64,000 nucleotides of DNA from JALZVT01 sp964611345 (GCA_964611345.1 CAZSYU010000005.1:1-64000), one strand, 5' to 3'; positions 34,803-44,226 are shown, counted from the first letter of the stretch. Numbers and translations are program-made. The notes: generated by a model from the sequence alone, not told the origin.

Positions 34803-35240
34803 ATGAGTGCCGCCTCTGCATCCCCATCTGCTGCGCCTTTGCCAGCCGTCCACTACCTGAAGATTCCAGACACCGGCGCCCCCTATCTTGAGGGTTACAA
34901 GTGCGATTCCTGCGGCACCATCTTTCTGGGCGAGCGCTCTGTATGTTCCAGGTGCGCGGCCCGCGACCAGATGCAACCGATCAAGCTCGCTGAAACCGGC
35001 ACCCTGTATTCTTACTCCATTGTCTTCCGGTCATTCCCCGGAATTGAAGTGCCCTACGTTTCCGCCATTGTCGATCTCGACGACGGCACCACCATCAAAG
35101 GCAATCTCATCAACATCGAACCCGATCCCGATGTCATCAAGTTCGGCATGCCGGTTGAGGTTGTCTACGCCGATGCACTCGGTCGCAAAGACAAAGAAGG
35201 CAATTCTTATCTGTCCTATTTCTTTCAGCCCAAAAGCTAA
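34803..35240 (+). CDS. Zn-ribbon/OB-fold (DUF35) acyl-CoA-associated protein
   Basis: 145 residues. A rubredoxin-like zinc ribbon CDSCGTIFLGERSVCSRC (residues about 37-54) is followed by an OB fold (GTLYSYSIVFRSFPGIEVPY, IVDLDDGTTIKGNLINI). DUF35 proteins are obligatory partners of SCP2-type thiolases and HMG-CoA synthases, such as BbsA with BbsB or the archaeal acetoacetyl-CoA complex. The next gene, 27 bases on, is such a thiolase, so a two-subunit enzyme is likely. Substrate unknown. Confidence 0.9.
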   Translation: MSAASASPSAAPLPAVHYLKIPDTGAPYLEGYKCDSCGTIFLGERSVCSRCAARDQMQPIKLAETGTLYSYSIVFRSFPGIEVPYVSAIVDLDDGTTIKGNLINIEPDPDVIKFGMPVEVVYADALGRKDKEGNSYLSYFFQPKS

Positions 35241-35267
35241 ACCAAAAAATATCAGGAGGCGTAAGCC

Positions 35268-36413
35268 ATGAGTGATGTATATATCGTTGGCGTAGACATG
35301 ATCAAGTTTGGGCGTTTTCCGGACCGCACCGTCCCGCAAATTGGTGCCGAGGCCGCGTTGCTTGCACTGGACGACTGCGGTCTGACCATAAAGGACATGC
35401 AGGCCCTGTACTGTGGCAACCTGGGCCAGGCTTCTGGCATGGTCGGGCAACGGCTTCTACAAGAGATCGGTCAGACCGGCATGCCGGTGGTTAACGTGGC
35501 CAACGCCTGCGCGACAGGTGCAACCGCTTTTCGCGAAGCCTGGACCGCGGTTAAGGCCGGTCTTTATGACCTCACCCTCGCCGTTGGCGTAGAACAAATG
35601 GGCAAAGGCTTGCTGGGCGGCGGCGCTGCGGCCAAAGGTATTCCCAAGGAAGGTCTCCTGGGGTCGGGCACCATGCCTGCCGTGTTCGCCGAAGCCGGTA
35701 TGGAACATGCGAGCAAGTACGGCACCACGTTTGAACAGTTCGCCAAGGTATCGGTTAAAAACCACCACCATTCCACACTTAATCCGAAGGCGATGTACCA
35801 GATCGAAACACCCCTCGAAACGGTAATGAACGCCGAAATGATTTCTTACCCCAACACCAAGCTCATGTGCTCAGTGAACGTTGATGGCTCTGCCGCGGCG
35901 GTACTCGCATCCGAGGCGAAAGTACGGGAACTCGGTTTGATGGACCGCGCCGTCAAAGTGCGCGCCTCGGTCTTAAGCTCTGATCCATGGCAAGAACGTG
36001 ATCTGGTGATGCCTGACGTCAACAGCTGTACACGCATGGCCGCCAAGGCTGCCTACGAAATGGCGGGAGTTGGTGCCGAAGACATCAACCTGGTAGAGCT
36101 GCACGATTGCTTTGCTACCGCCGAAATCCTGCACTACGAAAACCTGGGCCTGTGCGGCGATGGCCAAGCTGGCCGCCTCATTGACGACGGTGACGTTGAG
36201 CTTGGCGGCAAAATTCCGGTGAACGTTTCTGGCGGACTCTTGAGCAAAGGCCACCCATTGGGCGCCACTGGCATTGCCAACATTTACGAGGTGTCGACCC
36301 ATTTGCGCGGCGAAGCCGGCAAACGCCAGGTTGAAGGCGCAAAACTGGGCATGACTCATGTGATTGGCCTGGGCAGTGCCTGCGCCATTCACATCCTGGA
36401 AAAAGCGTCATAG
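35268..36413 (+). CDS. Thiolase, SCP2/sterol-carrier type
   Basis: 381 residues. The nucleophilic cysteine is Cys81 in NVANACATGATAFREA; the VELHDCFATAEILHYENL segment replaces the NEAF loop of classical thiolases and GGLLSKGHPLGATGI holds the active histidine. This pattern marks SCP-x-like thiolases that work with a DUF35 protein, encoded just upstream. It may cleave or form a beta-ketoacyl-CoA in fatty-acid, aromatic or steroid side-chain metabolism; nothing here fixes the substrate. Strong ribosome binding site (AGGAGG). Confidence 0.9.
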   Translation: MSDVYIVGVDMIKFGRFPDRTVPQIGAEAALLALDDCGLTIKDMQALYCGNLGQASGMVGQRLLQEIGQTGMPVVNVANACATGATAFREAWTAVKAGLYDLTLAVGVEQMGKGLLGGGAAAKGIPKEGLLGSGTMPAVFAEAGMEHASKYGTTFEQFAKVSVKNHHHSTLNPKAMYQIETPLETVMNAEMISYPNTKLMCSVNVDGSAAAVLASEAKVRELGLMDRAVKVRASVLSSDPWQERDLVMPDVNSCTRMAAKAAYEMAGVGAEDINLVELHDCFATAEILHYENLGLCGDGQAGRLIDDGDVELGGKIPVNVSGGLLSKGHPLGATGIANIYEVSTHLRGEAGKRQVEGAKLGMTHVIGLGSACAIHILEKAS

Positions 36414-36438
36414 CCCCTGACTGCGAAAACCAAAGAAC

Positions 36439-36924
36439 ATGCGTATCGGCGTCGTTAGCGACACCCACAACAATCTGAAAAACGTGCGCCGCATCGTTGC
36501 ACTGTTTAATGCAGCAGGTGTGGAGCGCGTGATTCACACCGGCGACATTTCCCAGGCCAAAACGATCGATGTGCTGGCAGAGCTGAACGCCCCGGTGAGC
36601 GGTGTGTTTGGCAACAACGATCAGGAGCGCGAATCACTGACGTCGGCCATTAACCGTCACGGCATGCACTTTGTCGACCCACCGCTGGAACTCAACTGGC
36701 ACTCGCGCGACATTCTGGTCGTGCACGATCCTCTTGAACTCGAGGGTCTGCACACCCCACAGCAACACCTTGTGCTGCATGGCCATACCCACCGCCAACG
36801 CATAGAACAGCGCGCCGGTCAGCTCATATTCAATCCGGGGGAATGCGCAGGTCTCATGCAGGGCTATAACGCCATTGGCGTGGTCGACCTCGAAACCATG
36901 ACACCCGAGATCATCAACTTTTAG
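36439..36924 (+). CDS. Metallophosphoesterase, YfcE/MJ0936 family
   Basis: 161 residues. All five calcineurin-fold motifs are present: DTHNN, HTGDI, GNNDQE, VHDPLE and LHGHTHR. Members are small metal-dependent phosphodiesterases with loose specificity; the cellular substrate is unknown. It may end the DUF35-thiolase transcript (25 bases gap) and is convergent with the DUF1499 gene. Confidence 0.9.
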   Translation: MRIGVVSDTHNNLKNVRRIVALFNAAGVERVIHTGDISQAKTIDVLAELNAPVSGVFGNNDQERESLTSAINRHGMHFVDPPLELNWHSRDILVVHDPLELEGLHTPQQHLVLHGHTHRQRIEQRAGQLIFNPGECAGLMQGYNAIGVVDLETMTPEIINF

Positions 36925-36972
36925 CCGCTACGGTTTGCATCCCCAGAAAAGCAGCAATAGAACAGCAGCACT

Positions 36973-37752
36973 TTAGCCGTCAAAGCGCGCCAGAAACTCC
37001 TTGATCCGTGCTGCGTTGGCGCCCAGATCGCTCTGGCCCACACGCGATACCGAGCGCACATCAATCAGGCTACCAGCGCCACCGCTCGCATCACGAATGC
37101 GCACGACCAGGTCATCTTTAAAACCAAACCAAAAGCTCGTAAAGGTGGCCTCAACCGTGCGCCCACTCGGTGGTGCCGCGACAATTTCAAGCCCCATGGC
37201 TTCCAGCACGGCAATAGACTTGGCCAGCGCTGCTTCCCGGCCAAGGGTTGTGGTGTGGGTTTTTACCTCCGGGTAGGCCGCCCGCTGTTTTGGCCCCAGT
37301 TCAGCCTCATCGTAGGCGAGCGGATTAGCGCCCTTGCGGAGCGGCACAATGGCATTGAAGGCCGGCGGATCCAGCGTGTCAGTCGAAATATTATGGATTG
37401 GCGGCACCGAGGTGGCAGGAATCACCAACATGGCCATGATACCCAGCACTACCGCGCTTAATAGCGCACCAATACCACACAGAGGTTTGTCTGCGACGTA
37501 ACCGTTGCTGCGTGCAATCATGAAACCCCAGAGCCCACCAATGAGCCCAATCGCCGCCAGTACCGCCCCACCCATCATGAGCATCAACCCAATGGTGAAC
37601 GGCCAGATACCAAACTTCGTGCCGAGCGGACCAATCAACAGCAGCGCCACCGCCATTATTGCGCCGATCTGAATCGAGCGGGACCACCAGTGCGCTTGAT
37701 CGTCTGTTGGTGTTGGGTCCGTCGCTTGTGTCCCTTCTGTCCCTTCTGTCAT
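36973..37752 (-). CDS. DUF1499 membrane protein
   Basis: 259 residues. After a hydrophilic threonine-rich N-terminus (its first codons include a tandem 9-base repeat) come three membrane helices, then a DUF1499 domain ending with IDVRSVSRVGQSDLGANAAR, the family hallmark. Function unknown. The 47-base distance from the SDR gene upstream suggests a two-gene operon. Confidence 0.85.
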   Translation of the reverse strand: MTEGTEGTQATDPTPTDDQAHWWSRSIQIGAIMAVALLLIGPLGTKFGIWPFTIGLMLMMGGAVLAAIGLIGGLWGFMIARSNGYVADKPLCGIGALLSAVVLGIMAMLVIPATSVPPIHNISTDTLDPPAFNAIVPLRKGANPLAYDEAELGPKQRAAYPEVKTHTTTLGREAALAKSIAVLEAMGLEIVAAPPSGRTVEATFTSFWFGFKDDLVVRIRDASGGAGSLIDVRSVSRVGQSDLGANAARIKEFLARFDG

Positions 37753-37799
37753 TGGGAGGTGTCCTCGTTCAGATTAATAACTGTGCAGCTGATTCTACG

Positions 37800-38579
37800 T
37801 TAGACCGAGGTTGCACCACCATCAATCACAAAGTTCTGCCCCGTGGTAAAGCTGCCCGCTTTTGAGCCCAGGTACACAGCAATACCAGCCAGCTCCTCAG
37901 GTTCGCCAATCCGACGCAGTGGGTCGTTCTGGGTACGCCGCGCCAGCGTCTCTGGGTTCTCCCACAGCGCCCGCGCAAAGTCGGTGCGCACGAGCCCTGG
38001 CGACACCGCATTAACGCGAATGTTATATGGGCCGTATTCAGCCGCCAGATTGCGCACCAGTTGCACGTCAGCAGCCTTGGATATGGCATAGCCACCAAGA
38101 TCTGTACTGCCTCTCAGGCCCCCAATGGAGGACACAATGATGACGGAGCCATCCTGCCGTTCGACCATCTCCGGCAGCACCATGTGGCACAGCCAGTGGT
38201 TAGAAAGTATGTTGATGTTCAAAATCTTCTGAAAGGCGCTATCGGGAATATCTTTCGACGCCCCGAAAAAGGGGTTCACGGCGGCGTTGCACACCAGCAC
38301 ATCAATGGGTCCAAGTTGTTCCCTGGTTTGCGCCACCAACAGCTCAAGTGCTGCCTTGTCGCCGATATGTGCCGGTATGGCTACCGCACCACCGGGCTGC
38401 CCCGCACAGGCCGCGTTAATCTCACCCGCCACAGCCTCGCAAACGTCACCTTTGCGCGAAGAAATCACCACTTTAGCCCCTGCGCGTGCCATCTCCTGCG
38501 CGATTGCGCGACCAATCCCTTTACTCGAACCGGTGATTAACACCACCTTGTTGGTCATATCAAACAACGTTGAAGCCAC
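37800..38579 (-). CDS. Short-chain dehydrogenase/reductase
   Basis: 259 residues, classical SDR: cofactor motif TGSSKGIGRAIA, structural NAAVNPFF (NNAG equivalent), catalytic SSIGG with YAISK, and PGLVRTDFA. Basic residues after the second strand (SSRKG) suggest NADP(H). The GTG at 38579 has AGGAG about 8 bases upstream and is preferred over the internal ATG at MTNKVV. Divergent from glyQS. The alcohol or ketone substrate cannot be told. Confidence 0.88.
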   Translation of the reverse strand: MASTLFDMTNKVVLITGSSKGIGRAIAQEMARAGAKVVISSRKGDVCEAVAGEINAACAGQPGGAVAIPAHIGDKAALELLVAQTREQLGPIDVLVCNAAVNPFFGASKDIPDSAFQKILNINILSNHWLCHMVLPEMVERQDGSVIIVSSIGGLRGSTDLGGYAISKAADVQLVRNLAAEYGPYNIRVNAVSPGLVRTDFARALWENPETLARRTQNDPLRRIGEPEELAGIAVYLGSKAGSFTTGQNFVIDGGATSV

Positions 38580-38710
38580 ACTCTCTCTCCTGTTTCCTGC
38601 TATTTCTCACTGAGGCTGTGCGTAATCAGATCACAAGCTATTCTTTCGGTATAGTGCGCAACCCGGAACCTTTAGCACACCACGATCACCACTATAGAGA
38701 GCGAAATCTG

Positions 38711-40072
38711 ATGCCTGCCAAAACGATGGATGAACTAGTAGCCCTGTGCAAACGCCGCGGCTTCATCTTCCAAAACAGCGAACTCTACGGTGGCCTGCAG
38801 GGCGTTTATGACTACGGTCCTCTGGGTGTCGAGCTGAAGAACAACCTGAAGTCGGCCTGGTGGCGTGCCATGGTGTATGAACGCGATGACGTTGAGGGGT
38901 TGGATGCAGCAATTCTCACCAACAACCGGGTACTGCACTACTCCGGTCATGAGGATACGTTCAGCGATCCGCTGGTTGACTGCCGGGACTGCAAAGGCCG
39001 GTTTCGCGCCGACCATCTGGAGGGACCCAAGTGCCCCAACTGCGGCTCCGAAAACCTGACAGACCCAAGGCCGTTCAATCTCATGTTCAAAACGACTATG
39101 GGTCCAGTCGACGACGGTGGTTCGTTTGCTTACCTGCGCCCGGAAACCGCCCAGGCCACCTTCACCAACTTCAAGAACGTTGTCGACTCGACCGCCCGGC
39201 GCCCGCCCTTTGGCATCGCCCAAATTGGTAAGTCGTTTCGCAACGAGATTACCCCCCGCAACTTCATTTTTCGCGTGCGCGAGTTCGAACAGATGGAACT
39301 CGAGTTTTTTGTGCAGCCCGGCACCGATGAAGAGTGGCACAAGAAGTGGGTAGAAGATCGTATTAGCTGGTGGGAAGAACAGGGTATTGCGCGCGACAAC
39401 ATCGAGCTTTTGTACGTGACCGGCGATGACCTGTCGCACTACTCGAAGTCAACCGTCGATCTTATGTATCGCTTTCCGCATGGCGTCGAGGAGCTCGAAG
39501 GCATTGCTAACCGCACCGACTTTGACCTGGGTTCACACACCAAACATCAGGCTGATCTTGGCATTGATGCCAACGTCAAGCCCAACAGCGAATCCAACTC
39601 ACGCATGGCCATTCAAGACATCGAATCCAAAGAATGGGTGGTGCCCTACGTTATCGAACCGGCCGCAGGTGTAGACCGTGGCGTGCTCGCAGTACTCAAC
39701 GAAGCCTATAGGGTTGAACAATTGGAAAAAGGCGAACGCACGGTACTTGCCCTGCCAGCTCACCTGTCGCCCATTAAAGCGGCCGTGATTCCACTCAAAC
39801 GCAATCACGCTGGTATTGTCGATAAGGCGCGCGCGGTGAAGAATGCGCTGCAAAAAGAAGGCCTGGGTCGGGTGTTGTTTGAAAATACCGGCAACATCGG
39901 CAAAGCGTATCGCCGCCACGATGAAGTCGGCACGCCGCTTTGCATTACGGTAGATTTCCAAACCATCGAAGAGGACGACACCGTAACCGTGCGCGATCGG
40001 GACACCATGCAACAGGAACGCGTCGCCGTCGCCGAATTGCCAGCACTATTGCGGTCGCGTATCTCTGGGTGA
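38711..40072 (+). CDS. glyQS: Glycyl-tRNA synthetase, single-chain (alpha2) type
   Basis: 453 residues. Class II synthetase resembling the Thermus/Gram-positive/eukaryotic GlyRS: GLQGVYDYGPLGVELKNNL, a zinc-finger-like pair CRDCKGRF...CPNCGS, motif 2 region SFRNEITPRNFIFRVREFEQ, motif 3 with AAGVDRGVLAV, and a C-terminal anticodon domain. Most gammaproteobacteria use the unrelated alpha2-beta2 GlyQ/GlyS enzyme, so this type is notable. The ATG at 38711 (MPAKTMDELVALCKRRGF) is chosen; upstream codons in frame are not protein-like. Tail-to-tail overlap of 27 bases with manC. Confidence 0.95.
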   Translation: MPAKTMDELVALCKRRGFIFQNSELYGGLQGVYDYGPLGVELKNNLKSAWWRAMVYERDDVEGLDAAILTNNRVLHYSGHEDTFSDPLVDCRDCKGRFRADHLEGPKCPNCGSENLTDPRPFNLMFKTTMGPVDDGGSFAYLRPETAQATFTNFKNVVDSTARRPPFGIAQIGKSFRNEITPRNFIFRVREFEQMELEFFVQPGTDEEWHKKWVEDRISWWEEQGIARDNIELLYVTGDDLSHYSKSTVDLMYRFPHGVEELEGIANRTDFDLGSHTKHQADLGIDANVKPNSESNSRMAIQDIESKEWVVPYVIEPAAGVDRGVLAVLNEAYRVEQLEKGERTVLALPAHLSPIKAAVIPLKRNHAGIVDKARAVKNALQKEGLGRVLFENTGNIGKAYRRHDEVGTPLCITVDFQTIEEDDTVTVRDRDTMQQERVAVAELPALLRSRISG

Positions 40073-41476
40073 GCGACCGTAATTGTCCTCGAACCGGACA
40101 ATATCGTCTTCGCCAAGATAGCTACCGACCTGCACCTCAATCATTTCCAGCGGTAGCTTGCCTGGATTGGTCAGCCGGTGCGTCGCACCCAGCGGAATGT
40201 AGACGCTCTCGTTTTCGCTCAGCACCATCTCTTCGTCGTTGCGCTGCACGATGGCAGTGCCGGTTACTACAATCCAGTGCTCAGCGCGGTGATGGTGCAT
40301 CTGCAAAGACAGGCTTGCGCCCTTCTTCACGCGTATGCGCTTCACCTGATAGCGATCCGCAAGCTCGATAGTCTCGTAACTGCCCCAGGGTCGGTAGACC
40401 TCGGTGTGGGTCTCGGGCTCTGCGCGATCCATAGCGCGCATTCGTTTCACAAGCTCGCCCACGTCTCTAGCCCGCTCTCGAGAGGAGATAAGAATGGCGT
40501 CAGGCGTTTCGATGGCTACGACATCTTCTACCCCAACGGCCGCGATCAGTCGTGATTGCGAAAACAACATTGAGTTTTTGGTGTCGTGGGTTAGGACATC
40601 ACCCACAATGGCATTGCCCTGATCGTCCTTATCCATAATGTCACGCAGTGCCGACCAGGAACCAATATCACTCCAACCGATATCTACCGGCATAACCAGT
40701 GCATTGTCGGTGCGCTCCATAACGGCGTAGTCAATCGAGACATCCGGCGCACTGTTGAACGCGCTCGACGGGCGAAAAAAATCAAGATCTGACTGTCCCT
40801 GTTCGACTGCAGTCAGTGCGGCGCTATGGATGGCAGGCTCAAACTTCTCAAGCTCAGCAAGGTAGCTCGATGCCTTGAACACAAACATGCCGCTGTTCCA
40901 GCTATGCCGACCACTGGCGAGAAACTCCGCAGCTTTTTTCGCGTCGGGCTTTTCATGAAACGCCGCCACCTTGCTTACCCCCGCACTCACGTCGGCCCCA
41001 CGTTCAATGTAACCAAACTGAATGTTGGCGAACTCCGGATCAATGCCAAAGGTCAGCAAACCGCCATCGGCCACAGCGGCTACGGCGCTCCGGACGGCGC
41101 TAATCAGCGCTGGCTGGTCTTCGATCACATGATCAGACGACAGAACCACCAATACGGCATCCGGATCGGTCTGCAACGCGACTTGCGCCGCGAGCGCAAT
41201 TGCCGGCGCCGTATTGCGAGCCTGTGGTTCGAGAATGATGCTATGCCAGTCGACACCACACTCGCGACATTGTTCGGCGACCAGAAATCGCGTGTCATCG
41301 CCCGTCACCACAATGGGGCCCTGTGTTGCCACCTCAGTCAATCGCACAAGCGTGGCCTGGAGTAACGACAGGTCGCCGATCAGCGTGTGAAACTGCTTCG
41401 GGTAGAGTTTTCTCGACAGGGGCCACAGGCGGGTACCCGATCCACCGGCGAGCACTACGGGTACAATATTAGTCAT
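40046..41476 (-). CDS. manC: Mannose-1-phosphate guanylyltransferase/mannose-6-phosphate isomerase
   Basis: 476 residues, two domains: nucleotidyltransferase (VVLAGGSGTRLWPLSRKLYP at the start) and a C-terminal cupin isomerase (YRPWGSYETI, LQMHHHRAEHWIVVTGTA). It makes GDP-mannose, the precursor that Gmd and Fcl (57-59 kb) turn into GDP-L-fucose. ATG at 41476 (MTNIVPVV) chosen. It opens the polysaccharide locus next to glyQS and is divergent from the first glycosyltransferase. The phosphomannomutase gene is not in the window. Confidence 0.95.
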   Translation of the reverse strand: MTNIVPVVLAGGSGTRLWPLSRKLYPKQFHTLIGDLSLLQATLVRLTEVATQGPIVVTGDDTRFLVAEQCRECGVDWHSIILEPQARNTAPAIALAAQVALQTDPDAVLVVLSSDHVIEDQPALISAVRSAVAAVADGGLLTFGIDPEFANIQFGYIERGADVSAGVSKVAAFHEKPDAKKAAEFLASGRHSWNSGMFVFKASSYLAELEKFEPAIHSAALTAVEQGQSDLDFFRPSSAFNSAPDVSIDYAVMERTDNALVMPVDIGWSDIGSWSALRDIMDKDDQGNAIVGDVLTHDTKNSMLFSQSRLIAAVGVEDVVAIETPDAILISSRERARDVGELVKRMRAMDRAEPETHTEVYRPWGSYETIELADRYQVKRIRVKKGASLSLQMHHHRAEHWIVVTGTAIVQRNDEEMVLSENESVYIPLGATHRLTNPGKLPLEMIEVQVGSYLGEDDIVRFEDNYGRSPRDTRPQ

Positions 41477-41720
41477 TTTTCTAGCCTTTGCTGGCAATTT
41501 TGATTATTTTTAGTCCTTCCACGAGGAAAGACAATGGCTCTTCTCGCCTGGTCGTCTAGTATTAGCTGTGGAGCACCGCTTGTCACACAACTCTGACTGA
41601 ATTCGACAGTCTGAGCTGGACAGACGGAGTGAACCACTGCAATGGATGATTGCTAAAGCGGTCTGACTCTGGCCTCATCCCTAACTACTAAACACATCGG
41701 ATTGTGAGGCTAGCCAACCC
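41477..41720. promoter_or_regulatory. Divergent intergenic region between manC and the first glycosyltransferase gene
   Basis: 244 bases with two outward starts, clearly A/T-richer near manC (TTTTGATTATTTTTAG). It must contain at least one promoter; no consensus box pair stands out. No JUMPstart element is seen. Confidence 0.4.
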
Positions 41721-42908
41721 GTGCGAATACTGCATGTGTACCGCACCTACTTTCCTGACTCGCAGGGGGGTCTGGAAGAGGTAATACGCCAAATATGTCT
41801 GAACTCCCAGGCCCACGGTGTCGAAAGCCGGGTGTTCTGCCTGAGTTCAGACGCAGACCCCAAAGTGATTCGTCGCCCGGAGGGCCGTGTATACCGCGCC
41901 CCACGCGATTTTGAGGTAGCGTCCTGCAGCATGTCACGCACGGCTCTGCCCATGTTCAAGCGTCTGGTTGACTGGGCCGATGTGGTGCACTACCACTTTC
42001 CCTGGCCATTCGCCGATTTCCTCCACTTCGCGGCCCAGGTTAACAAGCCGACGGTACTCACCTATCACTCAGACATTGTTCGCCAGCGCACTCTGGGCAA
42101 ACTCTACAGCCCGCTAATGGACCAGTTTTTGTCCTCGGTTGATCGCATTGTCTGCACGTCCCCAAACTACTTCGCCACCAGCGACGTACTGAGTAAGTTT
42201 CCGCACAAGGTCGAGATTGTACCCATCGGTCTGAACGAGGACTCTTATACCGTTCCAAGTGCCACGGAGCGAGCCGAGGTTGAGGCCGAATTCGGCAGCA
42301 ATTTCTTTTTATTCGTTGGGGTACTGCGTTACTACAAAGGCCTGCACATTCTGCTGGACGCCATGGCAAATGCACCCTACGACGTGGTCATCGTCGGCTC
42401 GGGTCCAACCGAAAAAGAACTGCGCGCACAGGCCGAAAAGCAAGGGCTAGACAACGTTATTTTCGCTGGCTATGTCGACGATAAAACCAAGGTCAGCCTG
42501 TTCGAACATTGCCGGGGGGTAGTGTTCCCTTCATACCTGCGATCAGAGGCTTTTGGGGTCACCCTGCTGGAAGGCGCCATGTACGGGAACCCACTCATAT
42601 CGACAGAGGTCGGCTCGGGCACCTCCCATGTCAACGTCGATGGCAAAACCGGTTATGTGGTTGCACCAGGCTCCTCTGCACAACTGCGCGAGGCGATGGA
42701 CAAACTGGTAGCTAATCCGGACATCGCCGCACTATTTGGTCGCCAGGCGCGCCAGCGATACACCTCGTTGTTCACAGGTGAGCTTATGGGAGCGCGTTAT
42801 GTGTCGGTGTACCAGAAACTGTTGAAGGTTGAGGTCACTTCCATGCATCAGGCCTCCCACATCGCCGATCGACGACTGGATCAACACAGCGATTCTATCT
42901 ACCGATAA
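41721..42908 (+). CDS. Glycosyltransferase family 4
   Basis: 395 residues, GT-B fold. The acceptor half starts MRILHVYRTYFPDSQGGLEE; the donor half has FVGVLRYYKGLHILLDAM and the EX7E motif in EAFGVTLLEGAMYGNPL. Retaining GT4 enzymes of this type usually transfer mannose or another hexose from a GDP- or UDP-sugar during O-chain assembly at the cytoplasmic face. GDP-mannose is the plausible donor given manC beside it, but that is inference. GTG start. Confidence 0.88.
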   Translation: MRILHVYRTYFPDSQGGLEEVIRQICLNSQAHGVESRVFCLSSDADPKVIRRPEGRVYRAPRDFEVASCSMSRTALPMFKRLVDWADVVHYHFPWPFADFLHFAAQVNKPTVLTYHSDIVRQRTLGKLYSPLMDQFLSSVDRIVCTSPNYFATSDVLSKFPHKVEIVPIGLNEDSYTVPSATERAEVEAEFGSNFFLFVGVLRYYKGLHILLDAMANAPYDVVIVGSGPTEKELRAQAEKQGLDNVIFAGYVDDKTKVSLFEHCRGVVFPSYLRSEAFGVTLLEGAMYGNPLISTEVGSGTSHVNVDGKTGYVVAPGSSAQLREAMDKLVANPDIAALFGRQARQRYTSLFTGELMGARYVSVYQKLLKVEVTSMHQASHIADRRLDQHSDSIYR

Positions 42909-44086
42909 CTGGCATGCCAGCGCATTCCGGTCGCAATGGCTACCGGTAACCAGATCAAAAACCAGGTATCGCCTATTTTATCCAACAGCTCGTGCCCATC
43001 TAGCGTGTAGGCGGGCAACGCGAGACCTAAAACACCCAACCCAAACTTGACGTCTTGGTGATGATACGCAATCTGAAACTCGCGCAGCACCCGCAACAGT
43101 AGCCAGCCACACAACACCAGTCCGAACATTCCCCCATGCAGGGCGACAGATAGATAAAGGCTATGCGGATGATTAAAACGCAGGTCACCCATAACAACAT
43201 CATCTGATGACAGCACCCCAACACCGAACCAGGGAGAATCCTGTATCCGGAGCCACGTCTGTTCCCAAATGATCAACCGGTAACTGTCACCGCGTGGAAA
43301 CACCAACTCGCGAATCTCCGGCTGTAACCAGGCAAACGTAACCCCCAGCGCCACAACAGAAAACACCCCTAGGACACTCCATACGAAGCGCTGTGGGGTA
43401 GGTTGATGATGTGCCAGCAACAACACACCGCTACCCAAGATCAAAGACAAAACTGCGTTGCGAGAGCCTGTCAGCCACACCGCAGCAACCAGAGGGGCAA
43501 GCAACAACGCAGATAGCCAAACAGGCCTGGCACTGACAGTATGTGCAGTATGCAAGACCGTTAGCGTTGCAAATCCGAACACCAGACCTGCCACTACTTC
43601 GGTATTCAGCTGGCCGAGGCCATTCATTCGGCCATCATTGGGTGGATCGATGTAGAAGAGCACAATACACAACAGCGCAACTGCACCTCCCACAACCGCC
43701 AGCGCAGTAAATAGCCAACGCTGCAACACACCACGGAGTTGACACTCGGCAAAGGCAATCACAAAACAGAAGGTGAGCAAGGACCGTACGCACTGGGAGA
43801 AAAAGTCTCGCCATGAAAATACTTCGGACCAGAAACTGGTCAGCGGCAGGTACAGCAGTACAGCCAAAACGGGCCACACCATTGGGCAATGTAATACGTC
43901 GCGCCAGTCCTTGAAAAACAACAGCATTGCCAGGCAAAGCAGATAGGAAACAATACTGGAAGCACTCTGAGAGCTCAGCAACAGCACAGCGACAAACGCA
44001 GCAACAAGTAGTGCTGAGTTAACAACAATTCGATCGTATGAAATTTGCACAGGCGAGAATCTACCCCAGACCAGCGACGACGTCAC
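42899..44086 (-). CDS. O-antigen ligase/polymerase-type membrane protein (Wzy_C family)
   Basis: 395 residues with ten or more membrane helices. The large periplasmic loop holds SYRLIIWEQTWLRIQDSPWF and later HPHSLYLSVALHGGMFG, the Wzy_C pattern, with the LTGSRNAVLSLI segment before it. Since the locus has an ABC exporter and no Wzx flippase, WaaL-type ligase activity (transfer of the finished chain to lipid A-core) is more likely than polymerase. GTG start; a later GTG (MQISYDR) is possible. It overlaps the previous gene by 10 bases, tail to tail. Confidence 0.82.
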   Translation of the reverse strand: MTSSLVWGRFSPVQISYDRIVVNSALLVAAFVAVLLLSSQSASSIVSYLLCLAMLLFFKDWRDVLHCPMVWPVLAVLLYLPLTSFWSEVFSWRDFFSQCVRSLLTFCFVIAFAECQLRGVLQRWLFTALAVVGGAVALLCIVLFYIDPPNDGRMNGLGQLNTEVVAGLVFGFATLTVLHTAHTVSARPVWLSALLLAPLVAAVWLTGSRNAVLSLILGSGVLLLAHHQPTPQRFVWSVLGVFSVVALGVTFAWLQPEIRELVFPRGDSYRLIIWEQTWLRIQDSPWFGVGVLSSDDVVMGDLRFNHPHSLYLSVALHGGMFGLVLCGWLLLRVLREFQIAYHHQDVKFGLGVLGLALPAYTLDGHELLDKIGDTWFLIWLPVAIATGMRWHASYR

Positions 44087-44226
44087 ATGTGCAAGACCTA
44101 CAAAATCACCTCCACCCGTTGCGTGAGCAAGTTGTATTACCCTTTTTGCGCTGCTAGAGTCCCGCGCGCGAAGCTTCCGAATAGCACCGCAATCGGTTTC
44201 CTGACTATCCAGGGGGATATGACCAA
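44087..44226. other. Intergenic region between divergent membrane-protein and glycosyltransferase genes
   Basis: 140 bases between outward-facing starts. It contains AGGGGG at 44211-44216, a possible ribosome binding site for the next gene. A 22-codon frame starting ATG at 44219 overlaps that gene out of frame; it is probably meaningless. Confidence 0.4.
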
